From NCBI RefSeq assembly GCF_030643825.1, contig NZ_CP101717.1, positions 434,001-498,000 on the forward strand: 64,000 nucleotides of DNA, given 5' to 3'. The translations under genes and the position numbers were made by a program. The notes beneath the pieces were generated by a model that saw only the letters and a list, made by a program, of their open reading frames with translations, was not told the origin of the DNA and made no database searches. Of this stretch, positions 19,021-26,659 are shown piece after piece. This DNA is from Salinispirillum sp. LH 10-3-1 (GTDB taxonomy: Bacteria > Pseudomonadota > Gammaproteobacteria > Pseudomonadales > Natronospirillaceae). How positions within the stretch are numbered: the stretch's first letter is position 1; the number at the start of each line of letters is the position of its first letter.

Positions 19021-20063
19021 CAGTTCATCTCCTGCAATTCATACCACTGATCGAACATGGCTTTATGTTCCATCAGAGACTCATAAGCCTCACGGAACCC
19101 AGGCGTATTCTCGAACTCTTCAGCCAGAACCTTCTGCCAGCCTGATTCAAGCTCTTGCAGTACATCGTCAGAGAAGCGACGCACTTCGATACCGGTAGCG
19201 GCCTGCATACGATTCAGGGCATTGATCTGATCAGGCACGGCTTGCGCCATAGACCATTGCAGAGTAGAGCGGCATGCCGTCTCGACTTGCGCTTGCTGAG
19301 TTGCAGTCAAACCGTTCCAGACGTTCTTGTTCATCATCAACGAGAACCAACTGGTGGACTGGTGCCAGCCAGGGAAGTAGTAGTACTGAGTGATCTCTTG
19401 CAGACCGGTTGATTCATCAACGCTAGGTACTGAGAATTCCGCAGCGTCGATACGACCACGTTCCAGTGCCAGATAAATTTCACCACCAGGGATCAACTGA
19501 GTAGAAGCGCCGAACTGGTTCAATACTCGTGCACCCAAGCCAGAAATACGCATGCGCAATCCGTCAAAGTCGCCGATGGTATTGATTGGCTTGTTGTAGA
19601 AGCCGCCCGTTTCCTGAGGCGAAATGAAGCACGCCAGCACCTTAACGTTATACGGGTCGTAAGCTTGCTGCAGGTACTTAGCGCCGTCGCCGGACCACAT
19701 CCAAGATGCCATGACTTCGGCAGATGGGCCAAATGGCAGCGAGCCGTACATGTTTACCAAGGGAACCGTGCCCGCCCAGTAGCCGATCCAATCCCAGCCT
19801 GCGTCTACAGCACCGGTTGAAACCGCGTTGAACACTTCAAAAGGCGGTACTAAGTCGCCTGGCTCGTACACGCGCATGTTAATGGCACCGTCGGTGATGG
19901 TGCGCAGTTCATCAGCAAGATGCACCGCACCTTGACCCAAGAACATGTTGGTGCCGAAAACGCTGGCAACGTCCATGCGCTTAGTCTGTGCCATGGCGAC
20001 AGACGCGCAGACGGACAGTGCCGCAGCGGAAGCAAAGGCAAGCGCGAGAGGCTTGATTTTCAT
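19020..20063 (-). CDS. dctP: TRAP transporter substrate-binding protein (DctP family)
   Basis: 347-residue periplasmic binding protein. A Sec signal peptide is visible (MKIKP, hydrophobic core, cleavage likely after S-V-A-M-A). The mature part contains the TRAP-type features: a GLRMRISGLGARVLNQFG segment (with the Arg that usually binds a substrate carboxylate) and PGGEIYLALERGRIDAAEFS. The branch looks like those for monocarboxylates (2-oxo acids, lactate), but the ligand cannot be fixed by eye. It is the first gene of dctPQM, preceded by a candidate sigma-54 promoter. Confidence 0.92.
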   Translation of the reverse strand: MKIKPLALAFASAAALSVCASVAMAQTKRMDVASVFGTNMFLGQGAVHLADELRTITDGAINMRVYEPGDLVPPFEVFNAVSTGAVDAGWDWIGYWAGTVPLVNMYGSLPFGPSAEVMASWMWSGDGAKYLQQAYDPYNVKVLACFISPQETGGFYNKPINTIGDFDGLRMRISGLGARVLNQFGASTQLIPGGEIYLALERGRIDAAEFSVPSVDESTGLQEITQYYYFPGWHQSTSWFSLMMNKNVWNGLTATQQAQVETACRSTLQWSMAQAVPDQINALNRMQAATGIEVRRFSDDVLQELESGWQKVLAEEFENTPGFREAYESLMEHKAMFDQWYELQEMN

Positions 20064-20196
20064 AGGTGTTCTCCTGATTTTGAATCATTGTTGTTGTACT
20101 TGTAGTCAATATCTACTTCGGAGGGTCCATGCCTACTGTTATCGTTGTTGAGGCAGGCGTGTACACACAAGGTGTGGGACCACTGCGAGAGGACAT

Positions 20197-20212
20197 ATCA
20201 AGAAAGGTGCCA
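20197..20212 (-). promoter_or_regulatory. Candidate sigma-54 (-24/-12) promoter for dctPQM
   Basis: On the minus strand the sequence reads TGGCACCTTTCTTGAT, against the consensus TGGCAC-N5-TTGCA/T. The GG element is exact and the spacing is right. The -12 GC dinucleotide is GA, which is a real weakness. It lies 134 bp upstream of dctP and about 80 bp downstream (in transcription direction) of the palindromes at 20292-20390, the usual geometry for an enhancer-binding activator. Confidence 0.5.
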
Positions 20213-20291
20213 GTGTTTTAAAAAGCTATATAAAACAAAGGCTTATGTGCTTTTCTGGGTGTTGATTAGAGCGCCCGAAGGACTGAGTGCG

Positions 20292-20390
20292 TTCGGATTA
20301 GTCCGAAAAACCGGAAAAATCCGCTCGATTTGAAGGTTTTAGGGCTTACAGTCATTCCGAAAAAAAAGACACTGTCCGGAATGTCGGAAT
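20292..20390. promoter_or_regulatory. Candidate enhancer sites for the sigma-54 activator
   Basis: TTCGGATTAGTCCGAA (20292-20307) is a perfect inverted repeat. ATTCCGA (20354-20360) and TCGGAAT (20384-20390) form another dyad, with GTCCGGA between them at 20374-20380. The same TCCGGA/TTCGGAA word recurs upstream of the activator gene. Their place between the activator gene and the candidate -24/-12 promoter suggests upstream activating sequences. The stretch 20064-20398 holds these sites and the promoter but no gene. Confidence 0.5.
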
Positions 20391-20398
20391 AAATGGGT

Positions 20399-21820
20399 CT
20401 ACAGTCCGAAGCGCGCGAGCTTTTCATACAGTGTTGATTTTGAAATGCCGAGATACTTGGCCGTTCGCAGGCGATTGTCACCGCAGGTGGCTAACGCTTC
20501 ACGCAGTATCATCCGCTCGGCGCTGGCTAAGCGCTCTTTCAGAGTGCCGCCGGTAATCACATCTTGCGCTCTCGCCCCGGCAATGTTCTCTGGCAAGGCT
20601 TGCAGGGAAATCTTGCGACCCTGGCTCATATAGAACGTAGCTTCTAGCACATTCTCTAATTCACGAATGTTGCCCGGCCAGCTGTACTCCAGCAGGCTGG
20701 TCAGCGCTTGCGCAGTCAGCTTGGGCGTGCGGCGGCCGGTACGACGGGCCAAGCGGCTTAAGAAATGTTCGGTCAGTGCGGGAATGTCTTCACGGCGTTC
20801 ACGCAAGGGCGGCAAATTCAACGGTACCACATTGACGCGGTAATAGAGGTCTTCGCGAAATTCTCCGGCTGCAATCAGTTCTTCTAGTGGCTGGTGCGTG
20901 GCCGCCACCAAGCGAATATTCACCGGTACGAGGCGTGTTGCGCCTACGGCTTCTACTTCGCGGTCTTGCAGTACGCGTAACAGCTTGGCCTGCATCGACA
21001 GGGGCATGTCGCCCACTTCGTCTAAAAACAACGTGCCACCATCGGCCAGTTGGAATTTGCCCGGCTTGCCGCCCTTGCGCGCGCCGGTAAAGGCGCCGTC
21101 TTCGTAACCAAACAGCTCGGCTTCTAGCAGGTTTTCGGGAATGGCCGCGCAATTGACCTTAATAAAAGGACCGTCGGCGCGTTCCGACAGTTGGTGAATG
21201 GCGTGCGCATACAGTTCCTTACCGGTACCGGATTCGCCACGAATCAACACCGAGACATCGCCCGAAGCGACCTTTTTCACTTTCTCGTTCAGGGCATGAA
21301 TGGCCGGGCTGCGGCCGATGATGTCATTGAGGCGAAAGTGCGCGCCAGTATCCGGTCCGGCGCTGTCTTTTTGCCCTTGGCGATAATAGTCGCGTTCGGC
21401 AATTAAGGCTTTGATCTGGCTGTTGATCTGTTTCCATTCGTGGGTGTCGTGAAACAATACTGTACCGACTGCACCTACAACTTTGCCGCTTTCCACAATC
21501 GGGTAGCGGTTGGCAATCATGTAGTTGCCGCGTATTTCCTGCAGCGAGGTGCGCTCCGGCTTGCCCGTGCTTACCGCCATGTGCATACGGGTATTCTCGA
21601 TCACATCAGTCACCGGCTTGCCCGCAATTTCGTCGCGATTCACGCCAATAAACTGCGCGTAGGGGCGATTCATAAAGAGAATACGCGCCTCATCATCCAC
21701 GATCACGATCCATTCTTCCATGGCGTCAAACGCTGCCGCGTAGCTCTCTATGGACTGCGACAGTTTAGTGATGGGCGTGTGGTTCACAGCTAGCTCCGGA
21801 AAACGGTTTGGCCGAATCAT
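20399..21820 (-). CDS. Sigma-54-dependent activator with PAS sensor (HbcR-like)
   Basis: 473-residue enhancer-binding protein. A PAS domain covers about residues 28-130 (EEWIVIVDDEARILFMNRPY). The AAA+ domain follows, with Walker A RGESGTGKELYAHAIH, the sigma-54 contact loop GAFTGA and Walker B GGTLFLDEVGDMP. A Fis-type helix-turn-helix ends the protein (RTAKYLGISKSTLYEKLARF). An alternative GTG start at 21787 has GGAG at ideal spacing and would give 462 residues; ATG 21820 is kept because the frame and GGAA support it equally. The combination with 3-hydroxybutyrate genes parallels HbcR of Pseudomonas, a sigma-54 activator of 3-hydroxybutyrate use. That equivalence is inference. Confidence 0.9.
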   Translation of the reverse strand: MIRPNRFPELAVNHTPITKLSQSIESYAAAFDAMEEWIVIVDDEARILFMNRPYAQFIGVNRDEIAGKPVTDVIENTRMHMAVSTGKPERTSLQEIRGNYMIANRYPIVESGKVVGAVGTVLFHDTHEWKQINSQIKALIAERDYYRQGQKDSAGPDTGAHFRLNDIIGRSPAIHALNEKVKKVASGDVSVLIRGESGTGKELYAHAIHQLSERADGPFIKVNCAAIPENLLEAELFGYEDGAFTGARKGGKPGKFQLADGGTLFLDEVGDMPLSMQAKLLRVLQDREVEAVGATRLVPVNIRLVAATHQPLEELIAAGEFREDLYYRVNVVPLNLPPLRERREDIPALTEHFLSRLARRTGRRTPKLTAQALTSLLEYSWPGNIRELENVLEATFYMSQGRKISLQALPENIAGARAQDVITGGTLKERLASAERMILREALATCGDNRLRTAKYLGISKSTLYEKLARFGL

Positions 21821-21855
21821 GCCAGCTTTCCGAGTATCTGGATAGTGTCCTGAAC

Positions 21856-21917
21856 TTCGGAATAGGGTGCGCCCTTAGCTGCCATGGGGTGGCGGCGAGT
21901 CAGTCCGGCTTTCCGGA
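21856..21917. promoter_or_regulatory. TCCGGA-type palindromes upstream of the activator gene
   Basis: TTCGGAA (21856-21862) and TCCGG-CTTT-CCGGA (21904-21917) lie 36-97 bp before the activator start, and TTTCCGAG lies at about 21827. The words match those between the activator gene and dctP, so they may mediate autoregulation. Confidence 0.4.
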
Positions 21918-22117
21918 TGATTTGGCTCAGCGCAGTGGCGCTTCGCATGGCTAAAAGGGCTAAGGGGTCCGTTAAATCATTGATAGTAAACAATAAAATT
22001 CAAATGGAACGGATATTGAATAGGCCAACGATTACAACAACAGCGTGGTAAGTCGTCGCACAGCGACGCGTCAAGCCACCCATTCCGTCAAGATAAAACG
22101 ACAACAAAAAAGGCATT

Positions 22118-23977
22118 ATGATGAAATGGCACCTTACCTTCCAGCAAAGCCTCTGGGGCTTGCTGGCACTTGTCATATTGGGTATGGCAACGTTAATGAC
22201 CATTGGTATGCGCGGGTTGCACCAACAAAATCAAGCGTTTGCTGAAGTGGGTAATACCGCGGATCAAGCACTCGATTTATTGGCGCTGGAAGCAGAGATA
22301 TTGCAGCTTGAATTGGCGCGCCGTGATCTGAGCACAGACGAACTGGTGGAGTTTAATGCGCGGTTAGCGGCATTGCCGACCAGTATTGCCGACACCTTAG
22401 CGTCTGTCTCGTTGGATACCGCGGACCTCGCGCGGATCGCTGACCGGTTTATGGCGTCCTTCACTGCTACTCTGAATGACCAAATTGCCATGGGCTTATC
22501 GGCCACCGAGGGGCAGCAAGGTGCATTGGCAGACAGCGCCGCGGTGCTGTCCTATGAACTTGAAGGCCTGGGTGCGCTGGTGACACGCTTTAATGACGTC
22601 CGCTCGCTGGAAAAAGATTTTGTGATACAGCCAAGTCCCGACTCGACCGAGCGTTGGCGCACCGCCATCAGTGATTTTGCAGCCAACTTGGAACGCATTG
22701 GATTTGATGATGAATTCGGTGACTTTCTGGCCGACTATCAGGCGGCTGCCGTTGCCCTCATTTCCGGGCGGTTCGCCATGGATGAATCGTCTGCGGAGCT
22801 GGCGGTGATCAGTAACGACCTGATCGCTGCGCTCACAACGTTGGCGCGGCGCACCGCCGGTGAACAATTGCAGCTAGCTCAAGAGCAAGCGCGGGCGCAG
22901 GTCGGGATTCAGCAGTTCAGTATGGTATTAACCGGCGCGGTAGTGGCTGTGTTACTGGCTGGGGTGATCTTGCTGCTGAGCCGGCGCCTACAGCGGCGTA
23001 TCAATGCGTTGCTGGCGTTCCTGAACAGTGTGGCGTCGGGCGACTTGCGGGAGCGTATGCCGGTGGCACGTCACGATGATGAGTTGGGCGCACTCGCACG
23101 CGGTATCAATCACATGGTGGAGGCGTTGTCTGGGCTGGTGGTCGGTTTGCAGAGTTCCAATCAGCAGTTGCAGCGCATGGCCTCAATGATGGAAGAGCAT
23201 ATAGCCGGTATCAAATCGGCCGGTGAGTCCTTGCATGAGCGCAGTGATGCCTTGGCATCGGCGATGGAAGAAGTCAGTGCCACGACCGATCAAGTCGCCA
23301 AGTCAGCCGCCTTGGTGGATGAGTCGACACGCGGCGCCGCAGAGGCAGCCACACAGGGTGGGCAAGTCATCGGGCAAGCCATTGATGCGATGCAGGACAT
23401 TGCTGATACCGTGGCGAACATTGACCAGCGCGCCGGACACTTGGGTGAGCATTCAGAGAAAATCGGCGCTGTACTGGAGTTGATTAATGGCATCGCCGAG
23501 AAAACCAGTCTGCTGGCCTTGAACGCCGCCATAGAGTCAGCACGCGTGGGCGAGGCAGGGCGTGGTTTTGCCGTGGTGGCCGACGAAGTGCGGGCGCTGG
23601 CCGAACAAACGGCCGGGGCCACAGGCGATATCGGCCAGCGTATTGCCGGTATTCAAACCGACACGCGCGCCACCATTGAAGCAGTGAAAAATGCCCGCGA
23701 CAAAGTGGAGTTGGGCAGCAAACTGGGCAGTGAAGCGCTGGTGGCCGTGGATGGCATTCGCACCACCAGTGGCGAGTCCTCCAAGCGGATGGATGAAGTG
23801 CGCGTAGCGGTCGACGAGGTAGCGACCACGACCAGCACCATGGCGCAAGATATGGATCAAATAGCCGCCTTAGTAAACGAACAGCAATCGCGTGTGGTCG
23901 AGTTGCTGGCCGTGACCAAGGATGTGCATGCGGAGGCGCATGGGCTTGCCGATGGGGTTAGTCAGTTTAAGGTTTAG
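22118..23977 (+). CDS. Methyl-accepting chemotaxis protein
   Basis: 619-residue transmembrane chemoreceptor. TM1 lies at about residues 10-30 and TM2 at about 270-293, enclosing a helical periplasmic sensor region of roughly 235 residues (4HB- or HBM-like size, ligand unknown). A HAMP domain follows TM2, then a signalling domain with the hallmark tip [20 protein letters not shown] and [18 protein letters not shown]. It is alone, with no che genes nearby, and points away from the TRAP activator gene. Two adjacent ATGs (22118, 22121) are possible. A family 2 hairpin follows the stop and probably acts as terminator. Confidence 0.93.
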   Translation: MMKWHLTFQQSLWGLLALVILGMATLMTIGMRGLHQQNQAFAEVGNTADQALDLLALEAEILQLELARRDLSTDELVEFNARLAALPTSIADTLASVSLDTADLARIADRFMASFTATLNDQIAMGLSATEGQQGALADSAAVLSYELEGLGALVTRFNDVRSLEKDFVIQPSPDSTERWRTAISDFAANLERIGFDDEFGDFLADYQAAAVALISGRFAMDESSAELAVISNDLIAALTTLARRTAGEQLQLAQEQARAQVGIQQFSMVLTGAVVAVLLAGVILLLSRRLQRRINALLAFLNSVASGDLRERMPVARHDDELGALARGINHMVEALSGLVVGLQSSNQQLQRMASMMEEHIAGIKSAGESLHERSDALASAMEEVSATTDQVAKSAALVDESTRGAAEAATQGGQVIGQAIDAMQDIADTVANIDQRAGHLGEHSEKIGAVLELINGIAEKTSLLALNAAIESARVGEAGRGFAVVADEVRALAEQTAGATGDIGQRIAGIQTDTRATIEAVKNARDKVELGSKLGSEALVAVDGIRTTSGESSKRMDEVRVAVDEVATTTSTMAQDMDQIAALVNEQQSRVVELLAVTKDVHAEAHGLADGVSQFKV

Positions 23978-23982
23978 CTAGT

Positions 23983-24106
23983 AAAAAACTATTTCGCTCG
24001 CACTGGCGGTGTTAAAATTGGCTTCAAAATGCTCACCTACAAATAAGTAGGCTGCGCTCTTTGAAGCCAATTTTGCCTTGCCATTGCTTCGCTCGTTACG
24101 TTTTTT
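23983..24106 (+). repeat. Structured intergenic repeat, family 2 (copy C)
   Basis: A perfect 15-bp stem, AAAATTGGCTTCAAA (24014-24028) with its complement at 24060-24074, lies inside TGGC/GCCA (24004-24007, 24080-24083) and AAAAAAC/GTTTTTT (23983-23989, 24100-24106). The apex starts TGCTCACCTAC as in copy B, and the right flank GCTTCGCTCGTTACG resembles that after copy A. It lies between the convergent chemoreceptor and inositol-monophosphatase-like genes. Confidence 0.7.
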
Positions 24107-24132
24107 GGCCCGCCGTAAGTCCAGATCAGTCA

Positions 24133-24927
24133 CTATTGCTCTGCTAGTAAGGTCTGCAACTCATCGAACAAATACGGATTGGTCACCAGCAGGTTTTCCG
24201 ACGCCATGCTGGTGGGCAAGCCGTTCAGTGGTGGCCAAATATGACCATAGTGCGCGCCCGCTTCGGTAGCGATCAATTGCGCGGCGGCGCAGTCCCACAA
24301 ACTGACGGTTTCGTAATAGGCTGATAGGCGTCCGCAGGCGACCCAGCAGATGTCCAGCGCCGCCGAGCCATTACGCCGGATGTCGGCGCAGTTGCGCAAT
24401 ACAGTCTCTAAGCGCGCCAACAGCAAAGGCAGTTCCGGTACCTTGTCGTACGGGAAGCCCGTGCCCACCAAGGCATTCTTCATAACCGCGACCTTGTTGG
24501 GTTGTATCGGCTGGCCATTCAGCCACGCACCCTTGCCCCGTTCGGCACTGAAGGTCTCTTGCTGAAAGGGTGCATTCACCACCCCCAGTTGTGGCACGCC
24601 GTGCTCGTAAAAGGCAATGGATACCGCCACATGGCTGTGTCCGTGGGCGTAATTTACCGTGCCGTCGATGGGATCAATGATCCACAGCGGGCCGTTCAGA
24701 TCAGCGATGTCTTGTAGCTTGCTGGCGCTTTCCTCGGCCAGTATTTGATGCGTAGGGAAGTGCCGGCGAATATGGTCGGTGATGAGCTGGTCGGCGGCCA
24801 CATCGGCATTGGTGACTAATTCGTTGCCGGGTTTGTAGTCCAGCACCAGTTGGTCGCCACGCAGGCGCGCAATCAGTTCGCCCGCTTCGGTGGCCCATGC
24901 GGTCAGAAGGTCTAGCGTCGGCTTCAT
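24133..24927 (-). CDS. Inositol monophosphatase family protein
   Basis: 264-residue metal-dependent sugar or nucleotide phosphatase of the IMPase/CysQ superfamily. The catalytic motifs are LAEES (metal Glu), WIIDPIDGTVNYAHG and, near the C terminus, LWDCAAAQLIATEAG. ATG 24927 has GGAG five bases upstream; two upstream ATGs lack this. The motif spacing does not decide between inositol-1-phosphatase (SuhB), CysQ and other members. It converges with the chemoreceptor gene and is divergent from the carAB leader. Confidence 0.85.
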   Translation of the reverse strand: MKPTLDLLTAWATEAGELIARLRGDQLVLDYKPGNELVTNADVAADQLITDHIRRHFPTHQILAEESASKLQDIADLNGPLWIIDPIDGTVNYAHGHSHVAVSIAFYEHGVPQLGVVNAPFQQETFSAERGKGAWLNGQPIQPNKVAVMKNALVGTGFPYDKVPELPLLLARLETVLRNCADIRRNGSAALDICWVACGRLSAYYETVSLWDCAAAQLIATEAGAHYGHIWPPLNGLPTSMASENLLVTNPYLFDELQTLLAEQ

Positions 24928-25001
24928 GTAAACTCCTGCATTACTCATACGGTACACTCGTTTTATGGTCTGTAATCTTTGTCCTTTAAGGGCTTAAAGC
25001 G

Positions 25002-25030
25002 TAGACAAAACCCCTTCATTCCCATAGAAT
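25002..25030 (+). promoter_or_regulatory. Candidate sigma-70 promoter of carAB
   Basis: TAGACA (25002-25007), a 17-bp spacer and TAGAAT (25025-25030), each hexamer one base off consensus. Transcription would start near 25037, giving a leader of about 210 nt before carA that contains a short ORF and a terminator. Confidence 0.55.
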
Positions 25031-25066
25031 TCAGGGAATTTGCCTGCGGGACGGCAGGGCGAAAAA

Positions 25067-25162
25067 ATGTATTCGAGCGAGGTGAGCTTCATGTTCATCT
25101 CGCTTTTTTACAACCATTTGGCAGTCAATCTAAACATATCGCTGCATGATGTCGATAGATAG
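25067..25162 (+). CDS. Candidate carAB leader peptide (31 residues)
   Basis: ATG 25067, preceded by AGGG about eight bases upstream, opens a 31-codon frame ending in TAG at 25160-25162. It encodes a hydrophobic peptide starting [10 protein letters not shown]. Its first half runs straight through the terminator hairpin at 25076-25109, as the pyrBI leader peptide of enteric bacteria does. The last sense codon is AGA, a rare arginine codon. That the frame is translated is inference; a chance ORF of this size is possible. Confidence 0.4.
   Translation: MYSSEVSFMFISLFYNHLAVNLNISLHDVDR
25076..25109 (+). terminator. Terminator/attenuator hairpin in the carAB leader
   Basis: AGCGAGGTGA (25076-25085) pairs with TCATCTCGCT (25095-25104) through ten pairs including one G-T, followed by a run of T to 25109. 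No plus-strand gene lies upstream that it could serve, since the neighbour is on the minus strand. It is 140 bp before carA and downstream of the candidate promoter, so it is best read as an attenuator. A small CCTGC/GCAGG hairpin just before it could be a pause site. The stretch 24928-25248 contains these elements and nothing else I can identify. Confidence 0.65.
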
Positions 25163-25248
25163 CAACAACTGCCAGCAAAATATGGTGTTCGTTCTGGGGT
25201 CTCCGAGCAAGCGTTTCGATTGAACAGTTACCGGGTGAGGACCTTACT

Positions 25249-26379
25249 TTGACTATACCAGCCATACTTGCGCTCGCCGATGGGAGCGTCTTCCATGGCA
25301 TCGGAATCGGCGCGGAAGGAGAGACCACAGGAGAAGTGGTGTTCAATACTTCCATGACCGGCTATCAGGAGATCCTGACGGACCCTTCCTATGCAGAACA
25401 GATCGTTACCCTGACTTACCCCCACATCGGCAATACCGGTGTTAATTCCGAAGATGAAGAGTGTGATACGCTCTGGGCTAAAGGCCTGATCATCCGTGAC
25501 CTCCCGCTGTTAGCCAGCAATTTCCGCAGTGAAGAATCCCTATCGTCGTATATGCAGCGCCACAAAATGGTTGCCATTGCAGACATCGACACGCGCCGCC
25601 TCACCCGCATTCTGCGCGAAAAGGGCAGTCAAAACGGCTGCATCATGGCCGGGCCACAGGCCACCGCGGAAGCCGCCATTGCTAAAGCGCAGGCTGCGCC
25701 TTCATTGAAAGGCATGGACTTGGCGAAAGTTGTCAGCACCGCTGAGTCATACGACTGGCGCAGCGGCGTTTGGGCATTAGGCGAAGGCCACCCAGAGCTG
25801 GCAGATGCTGATTTGCCGCACCACGTGGTCGCGTTCGACTACGGTGTGAAGCGCAACATTTTGCGCATGCTCACCAGCCGCGGCTGCCGTGTAACGGTCG
25901 TGCCAGCGCAGACACCCGCGAAAGACGTTTTGGCGCTCAAGCCAGACGGCGTATTCCTGTCCAATGGCCCCGGTGACCCGGAGCCGTGTGACTACGCAAT
26001 CACTGCAATTAAAGACATTCTGGAAACCGACATCCCGGTGTTCGGTATCTGTTTAGGACACCAGCTGTTGGCCTTGGCCAGCGGCGCGAAAACCGAAAAG
26101 ATGAAGTTCGGGCACCACGGTGCGAACCACCCGGTGCAGGACTTGGCGACCAAGAAGGTGATGATCACCAGTCAGAACCACGGTTTTGCGGTGGCAGAAG
26201 ACAGCTTGCCGGCCAATGTTGAAGCAACGCACCGTTCGTTGTTCGACGGTTCTTTGCAGGGCATTCGTCGCACCGACAAGCAGGCGTTCAGCTTTCAGGG
26301 GCACCCTGAAGCCAGCCCAGGCCCGCAAGACGTGGCCGGCTTATTCGACCAGTTCGTAGAGATGATGGCAGCGCGTTAG
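25249..26379 (+). CDS. carA: Carbamoyl-phosphate synthase small subunit
   Basis: 376-residue glutaminase subunit that supplies ammonia to CarB for carbamoyl phosphate, feeding pyrimidine and arginine synthesis. The N terminus ([14 protein letters not shown]) and the class I amidotransferase site [13 protein letters not shown] (nucleophile Cys at about residue 268) with the C-terminal His in [11 protein letters not shown] are clear. The start is TTG 25249, with GTGAGG upstream; this start aligns with the usual N terminus. An unusual start codon plus the leader attenuator suggests tight control. It is followed by carB after a 280-bp gap that holds a family 1 repeat. Confidence 0.97.
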   Translation: MTIPAILALADGSVFHGIGIGAEGETTGEVVFNTSMTGYQEILTDPSYAEQIVTLTYPHIGNTGVNSEDEECDTLWAKGLIIRDLPLLASNFRSEESLSSYMQRHKMVAIADIDTRRLTRILREKGSQNGCIMAGPQATAEAAIAKAQAAPSLKGMDLAKVVSTAESYDWRSGVWALGEGHPELADADLPHHVVAFDYGVKRNILRMLTSRGCRVTVVPAQTPAKDVLALKPDGVFLSNGPGDPEPCDYAITAIKDILETDIPVFGICLGHQLLALASGAKTEKMKFGHHGANHPVQDLATKKVMITSQNHGFAVAEDSLPANVEATHRSLFDGSLQGIRRTDKQAFSFQGHPEASPGPQDVAGLFDQFVEMMAAR

Positions 26380-26463
26380 TACTGACAAAGGCCTCTGAGG
26401 CCAGCCCCCGATTGATCAAAGTGTGTCGGTTGCTTTGAATTGGGTACGGGGTAGAGCCGCAGG

Positions 26464-26560
26464 CAGTGCGGACCACTCAAAGCAGACCCTTTGCGGCAGG
26501 ACGCCGCAACGGAGCCCCATGGATGGGTTTATGCGTGTCTGCGGCGAGTGGTCCGTACTG
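26464..26560 (-). repeat. Structured intergenic repeat, family 1 (copy D), inside carAB
   Basis: A 15-bp stem with one mismatch (26464-26478 with 26546-26560) is extended outward by GCCGC/GCGGC (from about 26456 to 26576). Inside are GCAGAC/GTCTGC, a TTGCGGC/GCCGCAA hairpin (about 26491-26509) and CCCCATGGATGGG with TTTATGCGT. The core matches copies A, C and, inverted, B and F. It sits between carA and carB, so the carAB mRNA carries it. Confidence 0.75.
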
Positions 26561-26659
26561 TCGGCGGCGGTGCAGCCAAGCGAGCACCGGCAAGGCGACT
26601 CAAGAATGTACGAACTTGAATTAGTAATGAATTTAGGCACCAAAAGAGAAACTTGACTC

